Part shown: in pieces, positions 54,207 through 63,016 of the stretch
Numbering within the stretch: position 1 is the first letter of the stretch
How the letters are laid out: the number at the start of each line of letters is the position of its first letter
Origin: Phormidium tenue FACHB-1050
GTDB lineage: Bacteria; Cyanobacteriota; Cyanobacteriia; Pseudanabaenales; Pseudanabaenaceae
Direction of reading: 5' to 3'
DNA length: 64,000 nt
NCBI RefSeq assembly: GCF_014696925.1
Contig: NZ_JACJQY010000001.1
Location: 62,001-126,000 of the forward strand
Position numbers and translations under genes: made by a program
Notes under the pieces: generated by a model
What the model saw: the letters and a program-made list of their open reading frames with translations, nothing else
Told to the model about the DNA's origin: nothing
Databases searched by the model: none

Positions 54207-54521
54207 ATGGCAAGCCCCCCAATTCACGCTGGCGAAATCTTAGCAGATGAACTAGAAGAACTTGGAATTAGTGCATCAGAACTAGCGCGATCGCTTCATA
54301 TCCCCACAAATCGAATTACACAAATCCTCAAAGGGCAAAGAGGTATTACTGCTGACACGGCATTGCGTCTAGGTCGATGGTTTGGCACTGGTGCAGAACT
54401 ATGGCTTAATTTACAAAAAGCTTATGAGTTACGCCTAGCTGAGGAGTTATCTGGAGAAGAAATTCAAAAAATGATTCAACCTCGTTCAGATATAAATAAT
54501 CAGCAGTTAATTCAAGTGTAG
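54207..54521 (+). CDS. higA: HigA-type XRE antitoxin without adjacent toxin
   Basis: A 104-residue HigA/VapI-type protein. It starts PPIHAGEILADELEELGIS and has an XRE helix-turn-helix (ASELARSLHIPTNRITQILKG) and the LRLGRWFGTGAELWLNLQ motif. HigA normally follows higB; here upstream there is only a repeat unit, so it is an orphan. The start has a good AAAGGAG ribosome site. Confidence 0.85.
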   Translation: MASPPIHAGEILADELEELGISASELARSLHIPTNRITQILKGQRGITADTALRLGRWFGTGAELWLNLQKAYELRLAEELSGEEIQKMIQPRSDINNQQLIQV

Positions 54522-54556
54522 ATCGATGATTTTGGGTGTTGAGAGTGGCGATCGCT
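54521..54556. repeat. TA-islet repeat unit
   Basis: GATCGATGATTTTGGGTGTT then GAGAGTGGCGATCGCT, directly after the higA stop. A partial further GTGGCGATCGCGAT lies at 54571-54584. Confidence 0.7.
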
Positions 54557-54655
54557 GTTTGATTTTTGAAGTGGCGATCGCGATATTACAGGCAAGCATA
54601 AACCAGACAACATTCTAATTTGCTCTATAATCAAACTCAAGTTAGTAATTTTGAT

Positions 54656-55942
54656 ATGACACCTAATCTCTTCTCAAACCTCAACCGCCGCAAATTTATC
54701 GGACTCTCTACCCTATTTTTACTTGGAGCCTGTGGATCTCAAACGACTCAATCCACCACCTCCTCAGGTAAAAGCAAAATCGTCTTTTGGACAATGCAAT
54801 TAAAACCACAGTTTGACAAATACATGACGGATTTAATTGCAGGATTTGTAAAAGTAAATCCGACAGCAGAAGTAGAATGGGTGGATATTCCTTGGGGAGA
54901 GATGGAAACTAAGATTTTGAGTTCTGTCGCCGCAAAAACTGCTCCCGATGTTGTAAATCTAAATCCTCAATTTGCCTCGAAATTAGCTGAGAAAAAAGCG
55001 CTAGTGGATATGGGTAAATCTATATCTGATGCTGATAAGGCTAGCTATTTCCCGAATATTTGGAAAGCAAATCAACTAGATAATGTCACCTTTGGATTGC
55101 CTTGGTATGTAGCAACTGATATCACTATTTACAACCGTTCTCTATTTGAAAAAGCTGGCTTAGATCCCGCAAAACCACCTAAAACCTTTGAGGAACTCAC
55201 TAAGGTTTCCGAACAGATTAAAGCAAAAACTGGCAAATATGCTTTCATGCTGACAATGGATGGTGGTCAGGTTTTAGAAGCGATGGTACAGATGGGCATG
55301 AAGTTGCTGGATGCCAATGGCAAGGCTGCTTTTAACGACGCTGCTGGCAAAGCCGCCTTTGACTATTGGGTAAATCTCTTTGAGAAGCAACTAATTCCCC
55401 GTGAAATCTTGACCGAAGGACATCGCAAAGCAGTAGAACTTTATCAAGCGGGGGAATTGGCAATTTTATTAACTGGCCCCCAATTTTTGCAAGCCGTTGC
55501 TCAAAATGCCCCTGAGACTGCTAAAACAACCGATATTGGCTCACAAATTACTGGCTCAACAGGTAAAAAGAGCGCGGCTGTAATGAATGTCGCTGTACCG
55601 ACTACATCCACCAATCAAGAACTAGCCGTAAAATTCGCACTCTACTTAACTAATGCTGAAAACCAGCTAGCTTTTACCAAAGTAGAGAATCTATTGCCTT
55701 CCACAATTAAGAGTTCTAGCGATCGCTATTTCACTGAAGCCGCCAAAGATGCATCTATTCTTGATCGCGCCAGAGTGATCAGTGCCTCGCAACTTCCACA
55801 ATCCGAAGTCTTAATTCCTCCTGCTAAAGACATTGAGAAGCTTCGCAAGATTATTTACGAAGAGTTACAACTGGCGATGCTCAAGGAGAAACCTAGCGAT
55901 AAAGCGATCGCTTCTGCTGCTGAGCGTTGGAACTCACTTTAA
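54656..55942 (+). CDS. Carbohydrate ABC transporter substrate-binding lipoprotein
   Basis: A family 1 extracellular solute-binding protein (about 428 residues). The N terminus has twin arginines (NRRKFIG) and a lipobox LGAC, suggesting export by Tat or Sec with lipid anchoring. Core motifs include APDVVNLNPQF and LPWYVATDITIYNRSLFEKAGLDP. ATG at 54656 puts the signal in place; the frame is open to a TTG at 54620. No permease or ATPase gene is adjacent, so the partner transporter must be elsewhere. The sugar cannot be read. Confidence 0.87.
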   Translation: MTPNLFSNLNRRKFIGLSTLFLLGACGSQTTQSTTSSGKSKIVFWTMQLKPQFDKYMTDLIAGFVKVNPTAEVEWVDIPWGEMETKILSSVAAKTAPDVVNLNPQFASKLAEKKALVDMGKSISDADKASYFPNIWKANQLDNVTFGLPWYVATDITIYNRSLFEKAGLDPAKPPKTFEELTKVSEQIKAKTGKYAFMLTMDGGQVLEAMVQMGMKLLDANGKAAFNDAAGKAAFDYWVNLFEKQLIPREILTEGHRKAVELYQAGELAILLTGPQFLQAVAQNAPETAKTTDIGSQITGSTGKKSAAVMNVAVPTTSTNQELAVKFALYLTNAENQLAFTKVENLLPSTIKSSSDRYFTEAAKDASILDRARVISASQLPQSEVLIPPAKDIEKLRKIIYEELQLAMLKEKPSDKAIASAAERWNSL

Positions 55943-55947
55943 TAAAG

Positions 55948-55982
55948 AGCTAAAGTCTTTGCCTGTGGCAAAGACTTTAGCT
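55948..55982 (+). terminator. Terminator after the binding-protein gene
   Basis: Perfect 16-bp arms AGCTAAAGTCTTTGCC and complement, loop TGT. Confidence 0.8.
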
Positions 55983-56063
55983 TGTTAATTTTCTTAGTGT
56001 ATTTTGAGGATTTTCTGACAGCTGCGCTAGATTAGCAGCAGTTCTGAAAGTGGGGTATTACCC

Positions 56064-58055
56064 GTGAAGAAATTAATTAATATTCAGGATATTTGTCAAA
56101 GCTTTAGCAGGAAGTTTTGGCAGCGATCACTGGTTTCAGGTGCAGCGATCGCCATGCTTGGTACTGTTACATTACCTATTATCAGTAGTAATGGATCGGC
56201 GATCGCTCAACAAATTTCGCAGCAAGATACAACTCAAACGCGATCGCAATCTGTACAAACGATGCAAGTAGCCGATCTTAAATTTCCATTGTGGGTATGG
56301 ATAATTGGTGGCGTTGTGCTCGTCTTTGTCTTTTTGCCACAGGTGGGTTGGATTTTAGGATTGATCGTAATCGGTGAACGCGAAGTTGGGATTGTGGTTA
56401 AAAAATTCTCATTTCGTGGTGATTTACCAGCAGGACAACTTGTTGCTCTCAATGGTGAAGCAGGATATCAAGCCGATACCCTTGCGCCAGGTTGGTATTT
56501 TGGCTATTATCCTTGGCAATATGGAATTCGCAAAGAGTCTGTAGTCGTAATTCCCCAAGGTGAAATTGGTTTAATTATTGCCAACGATGGCAAATCGATT
56601 CCCCCCGATCGCATTCTCGGTAAAACTGTTTCCTGTGACAACTTCCAAAATGCAAGAGAATTTCTGTTGGCTGGAGGAGAAAAAGGTCGCCAGATCGGCA
56701 TTCTAACCGCAGGAACCTATCGGATTAACACTGCTCTATTTACAATTGTTACTTCTGCAAATGCTGCTCAAAATGGCATGTCACCTGCGGAGTTAAGGCT
56801 CTATTCAGTTGCTACAGAAAAAGTTGGCATTGTCACTACGTTAGATGGTATTCCCATCGAAGCAGGAGCGATCGCAGGGGCAATTATTCCTGAACATGAC
56901 AATTTCCAAAATGCTCAGTTATTCATTAATGGCGGTGGTCGTCGTGGCTTGCAGGAGCAGGTAATTCTATCGGGTTCATGGAACCTCAACCCTTGGTTTG
57001 CTCAAGTGGAACAGGTGAGAATGACTGAAATCCCCATTGGCTATGTGGGCGTAGTGATTTCCTTTGTGGGCGGATCGCAAGATGATGTCAGTGGCGCTTT
57101 ATTTACCCATGGTCATTTAGTAAATGTGGGTGACAAAGGTGTCTGGATTGAGCCGCTTTACCCTGGTAAGCATCCATTAAATACGCACATTATGAAAGTA
57201 GAACTAGTTCCCACCACTAATATTGTGCTGAACTTCAGTTCTCGCACAGAAGAGCATGGTTACGATTCTAAACTTAGTGCTTTAAATGTGCGTTCTAATG
57301 ATGGCTTTGCCTTCAATTTAGAAGTTGCCCAGATCATTCATGTGGGTTCATTGGATGCACCTAGAGTAATTTCGCGAGTTGGTTCGATGCAAAATCTCGT
57401 CGATCATGTGCTGCGTCCTACAGTTGGCAATTACTTCCGTAACTCGGCACAGGCGTATACCGTCTTAGATTTCTTGATTGCTCGCAGCGATCGCCAAGCA
57501 GAAGCCGCAGATTTTATTCGTAATGCTCTACACGCCTATGATGTGCAGGCTGTTGATACTTTACTCGGTCAAATCGAACCACCTGAAACCCTAATGCAGA
57601 CCCTCACTGATCGCAAAATTGCTGAGGAACAACGTAAAACCTACGAAGTACAGAGAGTTTCTCAAACCCAACGCCAAGAGCTTGTGCGAGAAACTTCCCT
57701 TGCAGATATTCAAAGAGAAATCGTCACGGCGGAACAGGGTGTCCGTATTGCTGAACTCCAAGCCAATGCTAAGGTCAAAGAGGCAAGTGGCGAAGCTGAA
57801 GCCATCCGCGTCACTGGTGAAGCGAAAGCTGATGCCTATCGTGCAGGGGTAGATGCCCTTGGCGGTAACTCCTATGTTGCGTTGCAATTAATGCAAACGA
57901 TCGGCGATCGCAATGTGCGGGTTGTGCCAGATGTGGCGGTCAATGGCGGCGATCGCGGTGGTGGTTTGCTCGATGGTGTATTAGGAATGTTGCTTTGGAA
58001 TCAAAATAAAGAAGCAAAGGAAGCAAAATCTGATAGCCTCACCAGATTGCCATAA
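56064..58055 (+). CDS. SPFH/flotillin-like membrane protein with tandem repeats
   Basis: A 663-residue protein with an N-terminal signal-like segment (about residues 22-50), a membrane helix (74-104), and then two tandem copies of a repeat with DNFQNA. Copy one is near residues 165-235 (CDNFQNAREFLLAGG), copy two near 258-320 (HDNFQNAQLFINGGG). An SPFH domain (about 340-480) and a coiled-coil of Ala/Glu repeats (about 500-605) follow, ending in a Gly-rich tail. SPFH proteins form ring-like membrane microdomains. The start is GTG. Possible partners are not adjacent. Confidence 0.82.
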   Translation: MKKLINIQDICQSFSRKFWQRSLVSGAAIAMLGTVTLPIISSNGSAIAQQISQQDTTQTRSQSVQTMQVADLKFPLWVWIIGGVVLVFVFLPQVGWILGLIVIGEREVGIVVKKFSFRGDLPAGQLVALNGEAGYQADTLAPGWYFGYYPWQYGIRKESVVVIPQGEIGLIIANDGKSIPPDRILGKTVSCDNFQNAREFLLAGGEKGRQIGILTAGTYRINTALFTIVTSANAAQNGMSPAELRLYSVATEKVGIVTTLDGIPIEAGAIAGAIIPEHDNFQNAQLFINGGGRRGLQEQVILSGSWNLNPWFAQVEQVRMTEIPIGYVGVVISFVGGSQDDVSGALFTHGHLVNVGDKGVWIEPLYPGKHPLNTHIMKVELVPTTNIVLNFSSRTEEHGYDSKLSALNVRSNDGFAFNLEVAQIIHVGSLDAPRVISRVGSMQNLVDHVLRPTVGNYFRNSAQAYTVLDFLIARSDRQAEAADFIRNALHAYDVQAVDTLLGQIEPPETLMQTLTDRKIAEEQRKTYEVQRVSQTQRQELVRETSLADIQREIVTAEQGVRIAELQANAKVKEASGEAEAIRVTGEAKADAYRAGVDALGGNSYVALQLMQTIGDRNVRVVPDVAVNGGDRGGGLLDGVLGMLLWNQNKEAKEAKSDSLTRLP

Positions 58056-58064
58056 AGATTTTAC

Positions 58065-58115
58065 AAATCATATTTTTGGTGGCGCGGCTTCGCCGTGCCA
58101 CCAAAAATATGATTT
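58065..58115 (+). terminator. Hairpin after the SPFH gene
   Basis: 24-bp arms with one mismatch (58065-58088, 58092-58115), loop TTC, then T-rich sequence. Confidence 0.8.
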
Positions 58116-58157
58116 TTTATGTGGCAACACTTTCGTGTATTGGTATGATTAGAAAAT

Positions 58158-58212
58158 AGAAGCCAAAATACCAGTAGCGGCGCTTCGCGCCGCTACTGGT
58201 ATTTTGGCTTCT
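58158..58212 (-). terminator. Hairpin after the cupin gene
   Basis: Perfect 26-bp arms (58158-58183, 58187-58212), loop TTC, core GTAGCGGCGC. It lies just past the stop codon of the convergent cupin gene. Confidence 0.8.
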
Positions 58213-58234
58213 AGCTAGATATTGGCAAGGAAAT

Positions 58235-58717
58235 TTATAGAAAAACATCATCTAAAGATGTGCGGACAAAAAACATACAACCTGCGATCGCATAGGGTGA
58301 ATGCGTAGAACCAGCCGCCGAATAAATATGATCACCTGCTTTGTAAGTAGTGCCGCGATCGGTTAACTCACCTTCGATCATAAAAATTTCTTCCCCAGTC
58401 GCATGACGATGTAGGCGATAAGAGACATCCACTTCTGCGCGAATTAAAGCAGATATTTCCCTTTGCCCACGATCAATATTTAATACAGCCATCACCAAAC
58501 CTTGGACGGGATGCTTCCGCCATTTGAGTTCGGTTGATCGCTTTGTCATAATATCCAAAACTTCAGCTTCTATCTGAATCCGCTTGAATAGCCTCTGTTT
58601 GAGATTAGCAGGTACTGTCAAAGATGGCTCAGCATAAGCAAGAGTCGTCGCAACATCCTGTAGCGATTGTACTTCTTGTTCTACTGTAGGTAGGTCATTG
58701 ATGTCTTCTTGGTTCAT
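58235..58717 (-). CDS. Cupin anti-sigma factor (ChrR-like)
   Basis: A 160-residue protein. The N-terminal segment (LATTLAYAEPSLTVPANLKQRL-like) resembles a sigma-binding region, and a C-terminal cupin (about 75-155) has metal ligands in RLHRHATGEE and THSPY. ChrR proteins sequester ECF sigma factors until singlet oxygen or another signal releases them. The zinc ligands HxxxCxxC of the ChrR anti-sigma domain are missing here. It follows the sigma gene by 17 bases. Confidence 0.78.
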   Translation of the reverse strand: MNQEDINDLPTVEQEVQSLQDVATTLAYAEPSLTVPANLKQRLFKRIQIEAEVLDIMTKRSTELKWRKHPVQGLVMAVLNIDRGQREISALIRAEVDVSYRLHRHATGEEIFMIEGELTDRGTTYKAGDHIYSAAGSTHSPYAIAGCMFFVRTSLDDVFL

Positions 58718-58734
58718 ATTGTTGGTAGCATTTC

Positions 58735-59367
58735 CTAAGAACTAAACCATTCATCGCCAATCATTTCACGTAACTTTTTTAGCCCTAGACGAATGCGAGT
58801 TTTCACAGTACCAAGGGAAATACCTATCTCTGCTGCAATTTGACTATGACTAAGCCCTGAAAAATAGGCAAGTTCTAAGGCTAAACGTTGTTCAGCAGGA
58901 AGATTATCCAGACAAGATTTAATATAAATACTTCTTTCTTGGATGATCGCATCATTTTCAGGGCTATCTGTCTGCCAATGCATCATTAGTGCATCTTCAG
59001 AAGCGTTGACAACTTTATCAAACCTTGCATGATTGCGTAAGCGATCTAAAGCGCGGCTACGGGTCAACATAAATAACCATGTATCTACTCTCGCCTTTTG
59101 AGGATTGTAGTTTTTGGCAATTTTCCATACTTGAGTGAATACGTCTAAAACTATCTCTTCGGATTCTTCTGAAGATTTAAGAATGCGATGGGCGATCGTA
59201 TAAATGACCCTAGAATAGCGGTCGTAAAGCATTGATAGTGACACTTGATCACCTTCAGCGATTTGACGAATAAGCGCAACTTCATCGAGTCTACTTGCAT
59301 AATCAATTTTCAAAAATTGGCGATCGCATGAATCCAATGCAAAATCCTCTCCGTAGTTTTTGCCCAA
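58735..59367 (-). CDS. ECF (group 4-like) sigma-70 factor
   Basis: A 210-residue sigma factor with region 2 (DQVSLSMLYDRYSRVIYTIAHRIL through VDTWLFMLTRSRALDRLR) and region 4 (LPAEQRLALELAYFSGLSHSQIA, GTVKTRIRLGLKKLRE). The frame opens with TTG at 59367, but a GGAGAGG site lies eight bases before a second TTG at 59337, which I consider the likelier start. It probably responds to the signal sensed by the cupin protein encoded next to it. Confidence 0.88.
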   Translation of the reverse strand: MGKNYGEDFALDSCDRQFLKIDYASRLDEVALIRQIAEGDQVSLSMLYDRYSRVIYTIAHRILKSSEESEEIVLDVFTQVWKIAKNYNPQKARVDTWLFMLTRSRALDRLRNHARFDKVVNASEDALMMHWQTDSPENDAIIQERSIYIKSCLDNLPAEQRLALELAYFSGLSHSQIAAEIGISLGTVKTRIRLGLKKLREMIGDEWFSS

Positions 59368-59684
59368 TCAGAGAACAATCAAATTTCTAGCTTTATACCA
59401 AAACACAAAATGGCGTAGCCATTTTGTGTTTTTAAAACCTTTACTGGATTTGGTTTTTAATTCACAAAAGTGTTGCCACACTTTCGTGAATTGGTATTAC
59501 TTCAATTAGAAGTGATTTATGGCTTTGCAATTTAATAAGGAATCAATTTGTGGTGGTACGGCTTCGCCGCACTATCAAAAATTGATTCCTTATTTTATAG
59601 CGATCGCTGATCCAACACAATTATCTCAATGCTTGAATTAAGGGCTATAAAGCAAAAAAGCCTTGCTTTGCAGGGCTTTTTTGT
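59368..59684. other. Intergenic region between sigma factor and gas vesicle genes
   Basis: No ORF. It contains three hairpins: AAACACAAAATGGC arms at 59401-59431, AATAAGGAATCAATTT arms at 59534-59594 around a GC spacer, and the gvp terminator at 59654-59682. The promoter of the sigma gene must be here too. Confidence 0.5.
59654..59682 (-). terminator. Terminator of the gas vesicle operon
   Basis: AAAAAAGCC and GGGCTTTTTT pair just before the gvpJ stop codon, with a T run on the minus strand. Confidence 0.75.
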
Positions 59685-60023
59685 TTAATTACTATTGTTT
59701 GACTCTAATTGCCTAGAAGCGGCTAGTTCTCTTTCTAAAAGATTGACTCGCTCTAATAATTGCTGGTTAGAAGCAAGTAATTCTTGAGTTCTGGAAGACA
59801 AATAGGGATCGGACTCCCACCAGTTAATTCCTATTTCCTTAGCCTTATCCACTGAGGCAACTAGCAAACGAATCCTGATACTCAGTAACTCCACACTGCC
59901 CACGGACACTGTGATATCACCAGCAATGACGATTCCCTTATCTAATACTCTTTCCAGAATATCGGCAAGGGAAGAGCCAGTTGTGCTAGTTTTGATTGCT
60001 TGAGGTTTCAGCGCTTGAGACAT
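59685..60023 (-). CDS. gvpJ: Gas vesicle protein GvpJ
   Basis: A 112-residue GvpA-family minor protein. The core is ADILERVLDKGIVIAGDITVSVGSVELLSIRIRLL in two parts, followed by a C-terminal helix with LLERVNLLERELAASRQ that is absent from GvpA. It is needed for assembly or nucleation. Its start overlaps the gvpN stop by one base (TAATG). Confidence 0.9.
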   Translation of the reverse strand: MSQALKPQAIKTSTTGSSLADILERVLDKGIVIAGDITVSVGSVELLSIRIRLLVASVDKAKEIGINWWESDPYLSSRTQELLASNQQLLERVNLLERELAASRQLESNNSN

Positions 60024-60904
60024 TAAGGTATTTGATCCAATAATTTAGCGAGTCCGAGTTCTGATTCAGGCTTACCATCACCATAGCGAGAAATTAGGAC
60101 ATCAAAGCAAAGATCTCGAAAGTCCTCATCTTTGCCAGACACAGAAATCTCATGCTCATGACATATTTTACCAATCAGTAGACAAGCTCGTAAGCTCGAT
60201 GCTTTACTACATTCCACCTGACGACGAAAGCCACGAATTAAGTTGATTAATTTCAGAGCTTGAGTGCGATCTAGTCCAACCCGATTTACCAAAATTTGCT
60301 TTTCGGTTTCCACATCAGCTTCGCCAATGTTAATCGTGATCATCCGATCAAGTAGCGCATCCTGAGTGGGATGTACTCCAGCATATTCTTCGGGATTAGA
60401 GGTAAAAATGGCGCGAAACATTGGATGTACGCGCACATATTCTGATTGAGAACTATCTGGTGGCAAGACAATCAACTTTTCTTCAAGGGCGCTGAGCAGA
60501 ACGTTATTTACTTCTGGGCGCGATCGGTTGAACTCATCGTAAATTAACGTAAAGCCTTCCTTAGCTGCCAAGGTGAGACGTGAATCTGTCCAACTTTGGC
60601 GCAGGTCATCTTCAACTTTTAAAACTGAGTGGATATAGTTATCGACAACTTTTTTGCGCGTATAGCCTGAGTTAGAGCCAATCAGTTGTGACGATCGCAG
60701 ATCCTCATCACCATAGATCAGCACCATCGGTCTACCAACTAAACCCGCAAGATGCATTGCCAATGTCGTTTTACCAGTACCCGCAGGTCCACGCAAATGG
60801 ATTGCAAAGCCAGACTGTAAATAGCGCAGCGCCCGACGGACTATTTGCTTGGTGAAGTCAGTACTAATAAACTGACGGGCATTAGCATGGAGAACTGTGG
60901 TCAT
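60023..60904 (-). CDS. gvpN: Gas vesicle protein GvpN (AAA ATPase)
   Basis: A 293-residue MoxR-like AAA ATPase with Walker A RGPAGTGKTT, Walker B LIYDEFNRSR, and sensor region FTSNPEEYAGVHPTQ. GvpN is needed for normal vesicle growth. It overlaps gvpC by four bases (ATGA). Confidence 0.93.
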   Translation of the reverse strand: MTTVLHANARQFISTDFTKQIVRRALRYLQSGFAIHLRGPAGTGKTTLAMHLAGLVGRPMVLIYGDEDLRSSQLIGSNSGYTRKKVVDNYIHSVLKVEDDLRQSWTDSRLTLAAKEGFTLIYDEFNRSRPEVNNVLLSALEEKLIVLPPDSSQSEYVRVHPMFRAIFTSNPEEYAGVHPTQDALLDRMITINIGEADVETEKQILVNRVGLDRTQALKLINLIRGFRRQVECSKASSLRACLLIGKICHEHEISVSGKDEDFRDLCFDVLISRYGDGKPESELGLAKLLDQIP

Positions 60905-61935
60905 GTTGAGGAACCTTCTGCCATTTGTAGCAGGGTATTAAGAATATCCGACGGATCAACTTTCAGAGTGTTAGCTCCTTGAGCTAGCAAGTCTCTAACC
61001 GTATCGCGATCATTGACAACTTCTAACAAACTAGAGTTTGTCGATAGTTGGGCAACGTAGTCAACCACAAATTGCTCGATTTTGCCAGCAGGTTTAGGTG
61101 CTTCTTTGACTTCAATGGGTTTGGCGATCGCAGGTTCAGGCGCTGAAGCAACGACACTTTCAGATTTAGGATTTTTCTTTTTGGGTTTAGAACTGGAACT
61201 TTCGGAAGCATCAGGAGACTTTGTGGTGTCTTCCTGATTGGGCTTGGCAACAGGTGGGTTCACCACAGCAGTGCGAGAGCCTGACCAAACTGAATTAGTT
61301 AGCTCCGAACGAAAATTCTTTAATTTTAGAGCTTGGGCTTCGGCTTCAGCAAGTCGACTTGCCTCAATTTGCGCTAACGATGCTTTGACATTAGCTACGC
61401 GATCGCTAAATTCTTGTGCTCTTTGCTGTGCAGCGATAGTTGCATTATCAAGACGAGTTTTAGTCAGATCTTCTAGTTGCATTTTCGTTAAAGCAGCGCG
61501 ATCTTGAACTAGTTGTTGGCGTTGAGCTAGGCTAGCTTCACCATCACGAATCCGTGCTTTACGAATATGTTTTAGTTGCGATCGCGTTTTAAAGGTACGA
61601 GTTCTGACCTCTTGAGCGCGTTGCTCATTATCTTCTACGGCTTGCTCAGTACGAGTAGTATTGAGAGTCTCCAAGTATTCCGATACTTGAGCCGCCCGAT
61701 CTTGAATCTCTTCCCTGCGAGATTCTAAGGCATTTTCAGCGATCGCCTGTCTACCTTGTTCCCACGCAAGGCGAGTTTGCTCAGCATGAGCTAAATACTT
61801 TTCAGTCGCTTGGGCTTGGGCTTGCAAATCCCTTTCTCTCTGTTCCCTCGCTAGTTGCTGTTCAGCCAAAAAATCTGCTCTATCTTGTAACCGTCTCTGC
61901 CTTGCTTCTGCAAATTCTTGCATCAAAGAAGCCAT
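60901..61935 (-). CDS. gvpC: Gas vesicle outer protein GvpC with C-terminal extension
   Basis: A 344-residue protein. Residues about 10-215 consist of six imperfect 33-residue repeats rich in Arg, Gln, Glu and Ala (for example VSEYLETLNTTRTEQAVE, TKMQLEDLTKTRLDNATI). GvpC wraps the vesicle and strengthens it. A Lys/Ser/Pro-rich linker (about 220-270) is followed by a folded-looking 60-residue domain (IEQFVVDYVAQL...LKVDPSDILNTLLQMA). The extension makes it much longer than the well-known 190-residue GvpC. Confidence 0.88.
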   Translation of the reverse strand: MASLMQEFAEARQRRLQDRADFLAEQQLAREQRERDLQAQAQATEKYLAHAEQTRLAWEQGRQAIAENALESRREEIQDRAAQVSEYLETLNTTRTEQAVEDNEQRAQEVRTRTFKTRSQLKHIRKARIRDGEASLAQRQQLVQDRAALTKMQLEDLTKTRLDNATIAAQQRAQEFSDRVANVKASLAQIEASRLAEAEAQALKLKNFRSELTNSVWSGSRTAVVNPPVAKPNQEDTTKSPDASESSSSKPKKKNPKSESVVASAPEPAIAKPIEVKEAPKPAGKIEQFVVDYVAQLSTNSSLLEVVNDRDTVRDLLAQGANTLKVDPSDILNTLLQMAEGSST

Positions 61936-62054
61936 AACGTTAACCTCAAATTCACTCTTTCAAATCAAAATAAATCAAACTTTTCAAAACGCCCCAAGTT
62001 TCATTAAATGAGTCCCCCTTGCCACCGTAACTACCCTGCCAAAAATCTATTGCT

Positions 62055-62075
62055 TTGTCAGCAAGAAACTGACAA
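62055..62075 (-). promoter_or_regulatory. Hairpin in the gvpA-gvpC gap
   Basis: CTGACAA/TTGTCAG arms of seven bases with a seven-base loop lie between gvpA and gvpC. It may partly stop transcription, giving far more gvpA than gvpC mRNA, as needed for vesicle assembly. The stem is short. Confidence 0.45.
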
Positions 62076-62171
62076 GATAGTTTTTAGTGAGAAGGGGGTA
62101 GAAAAGAAATCGGTAGGCTAATAATCTATTGTTTAGCGACTTACTACTAGCATTGCTAGTGGTAAATTTTA

Positions 62172-62390
62172 CTAAGCAGCAGGTACTGCCGCCGATGCCG
62201 TCAAACCAACAGCTTCAGCATACTTGAGGTATGTTTCTACTGAGGCAATAACAACACGCGCTTCGATTGATAATAGTTCGATTCCCACCAAAGAGACTCT
62301 CACCCATGCATCAATAACGATGCCCTTATCCAAAATACGATCGATGACTTCCGCTAGACTAGAGGAAGAGTTGACTTTTTCGACTGCCAT
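62172..62390 (-). CDS. gvpA: Gas vesicle structural protein GvpA
   Basis: The 72-residue main rib-forming protein of gas vesicles. It begins [20 protein letters not shown] and continues to [22 protein letters not shown], close to other cyanobacterial GvpA proteins. Only one gvpA copy is present. It is the first gene of the operon, and a hairpin follows it. Confidence 0.96.
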   Translation of the reverse strand: MAVEKVNSSSSLAEVIDRILDKGIVIDAWVRVSLVGIELLSIEARVVIASVETYLKYAEAVGLTASAAVPAA

Positions 62391-62788
62391 AGTAATGTTC
62401 TCCTTGAGTTAACTATGTTAGGCATATAAATTCTGCCTTTGCAAACTGTACTATACAACAGCAAAATTACTTATACTTATTTTGTATTAATTATTTTGCA
62501 TGTGCTTATCTTTTGACTATAAAGATAACATCTTTAATTCTATAAGGTATTGTGAATATTGATGATAAACTTTCTTTAAGAGGATGCAGTCAAAACAGAA
62601 ATATTTTTCTGGCAATTACCAACGCTGAGCGATCGCTAAAAACTAGCGGCTAACTAAAAATAATTAATACATTTAGTTAATGCATTGAACTGATTTGTAA
62701 GCAAAAAAGTCTAGCTATTTAAAACTGGTCATATTTTTGAAATTACTTTAAACTTAAGAGTGAAAACCCACTAATTATCGATTAACCC
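62391..62788. other. Divergent region upstream of gvpA
   Basis: These 398 bases contain the gvpA promoter and leader and that of the DUF3285 gene. They are AT-rich. I see no small ORF, defined operator or structured RNA. Confidence 0.4.
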
Positions 62789-63016
62789 ATGAATAGCGAT
62801 TCCAATACCTCATCTAATTCAAGCTCAAGCACTACTAATAGTAGTGAAGTACTCAATCAAGTCTCTACTGCCAACAATCAAAAAGAGCAAGATAGTTTTG
62901 TGAAGCTTGCAATGAAGAATATGGTCAAGAAAGGTAGTACATCTCTATTTCATTTTTCACTGACAGTCTTTGGGGTGATTGGAGCTTTACTAGGATTAGC
63001 AATCATTTTTCACTAG
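62789..63016 (+). CDS. DUF3285 small membrane protein
   Basis: A 75-residue protein. A Ser/Asn/Thr-rich N-terminal tail (about 1-22) precedes the DUF3285 core: SFVKLAMKNMVKKGSTSLFHF and a C-terminal helix (VFGVIGALLGLAIIF). This family is found in cyanobacteria; its function is unknown. Confidence 0.8.
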   Translation: MNSDSNTSSNSSSSTTNSSEVLNQVSTANNQKEQDSFVKLAMKNMVKKGSTSLFHFSLTVFGVIGALLGLAIIFH

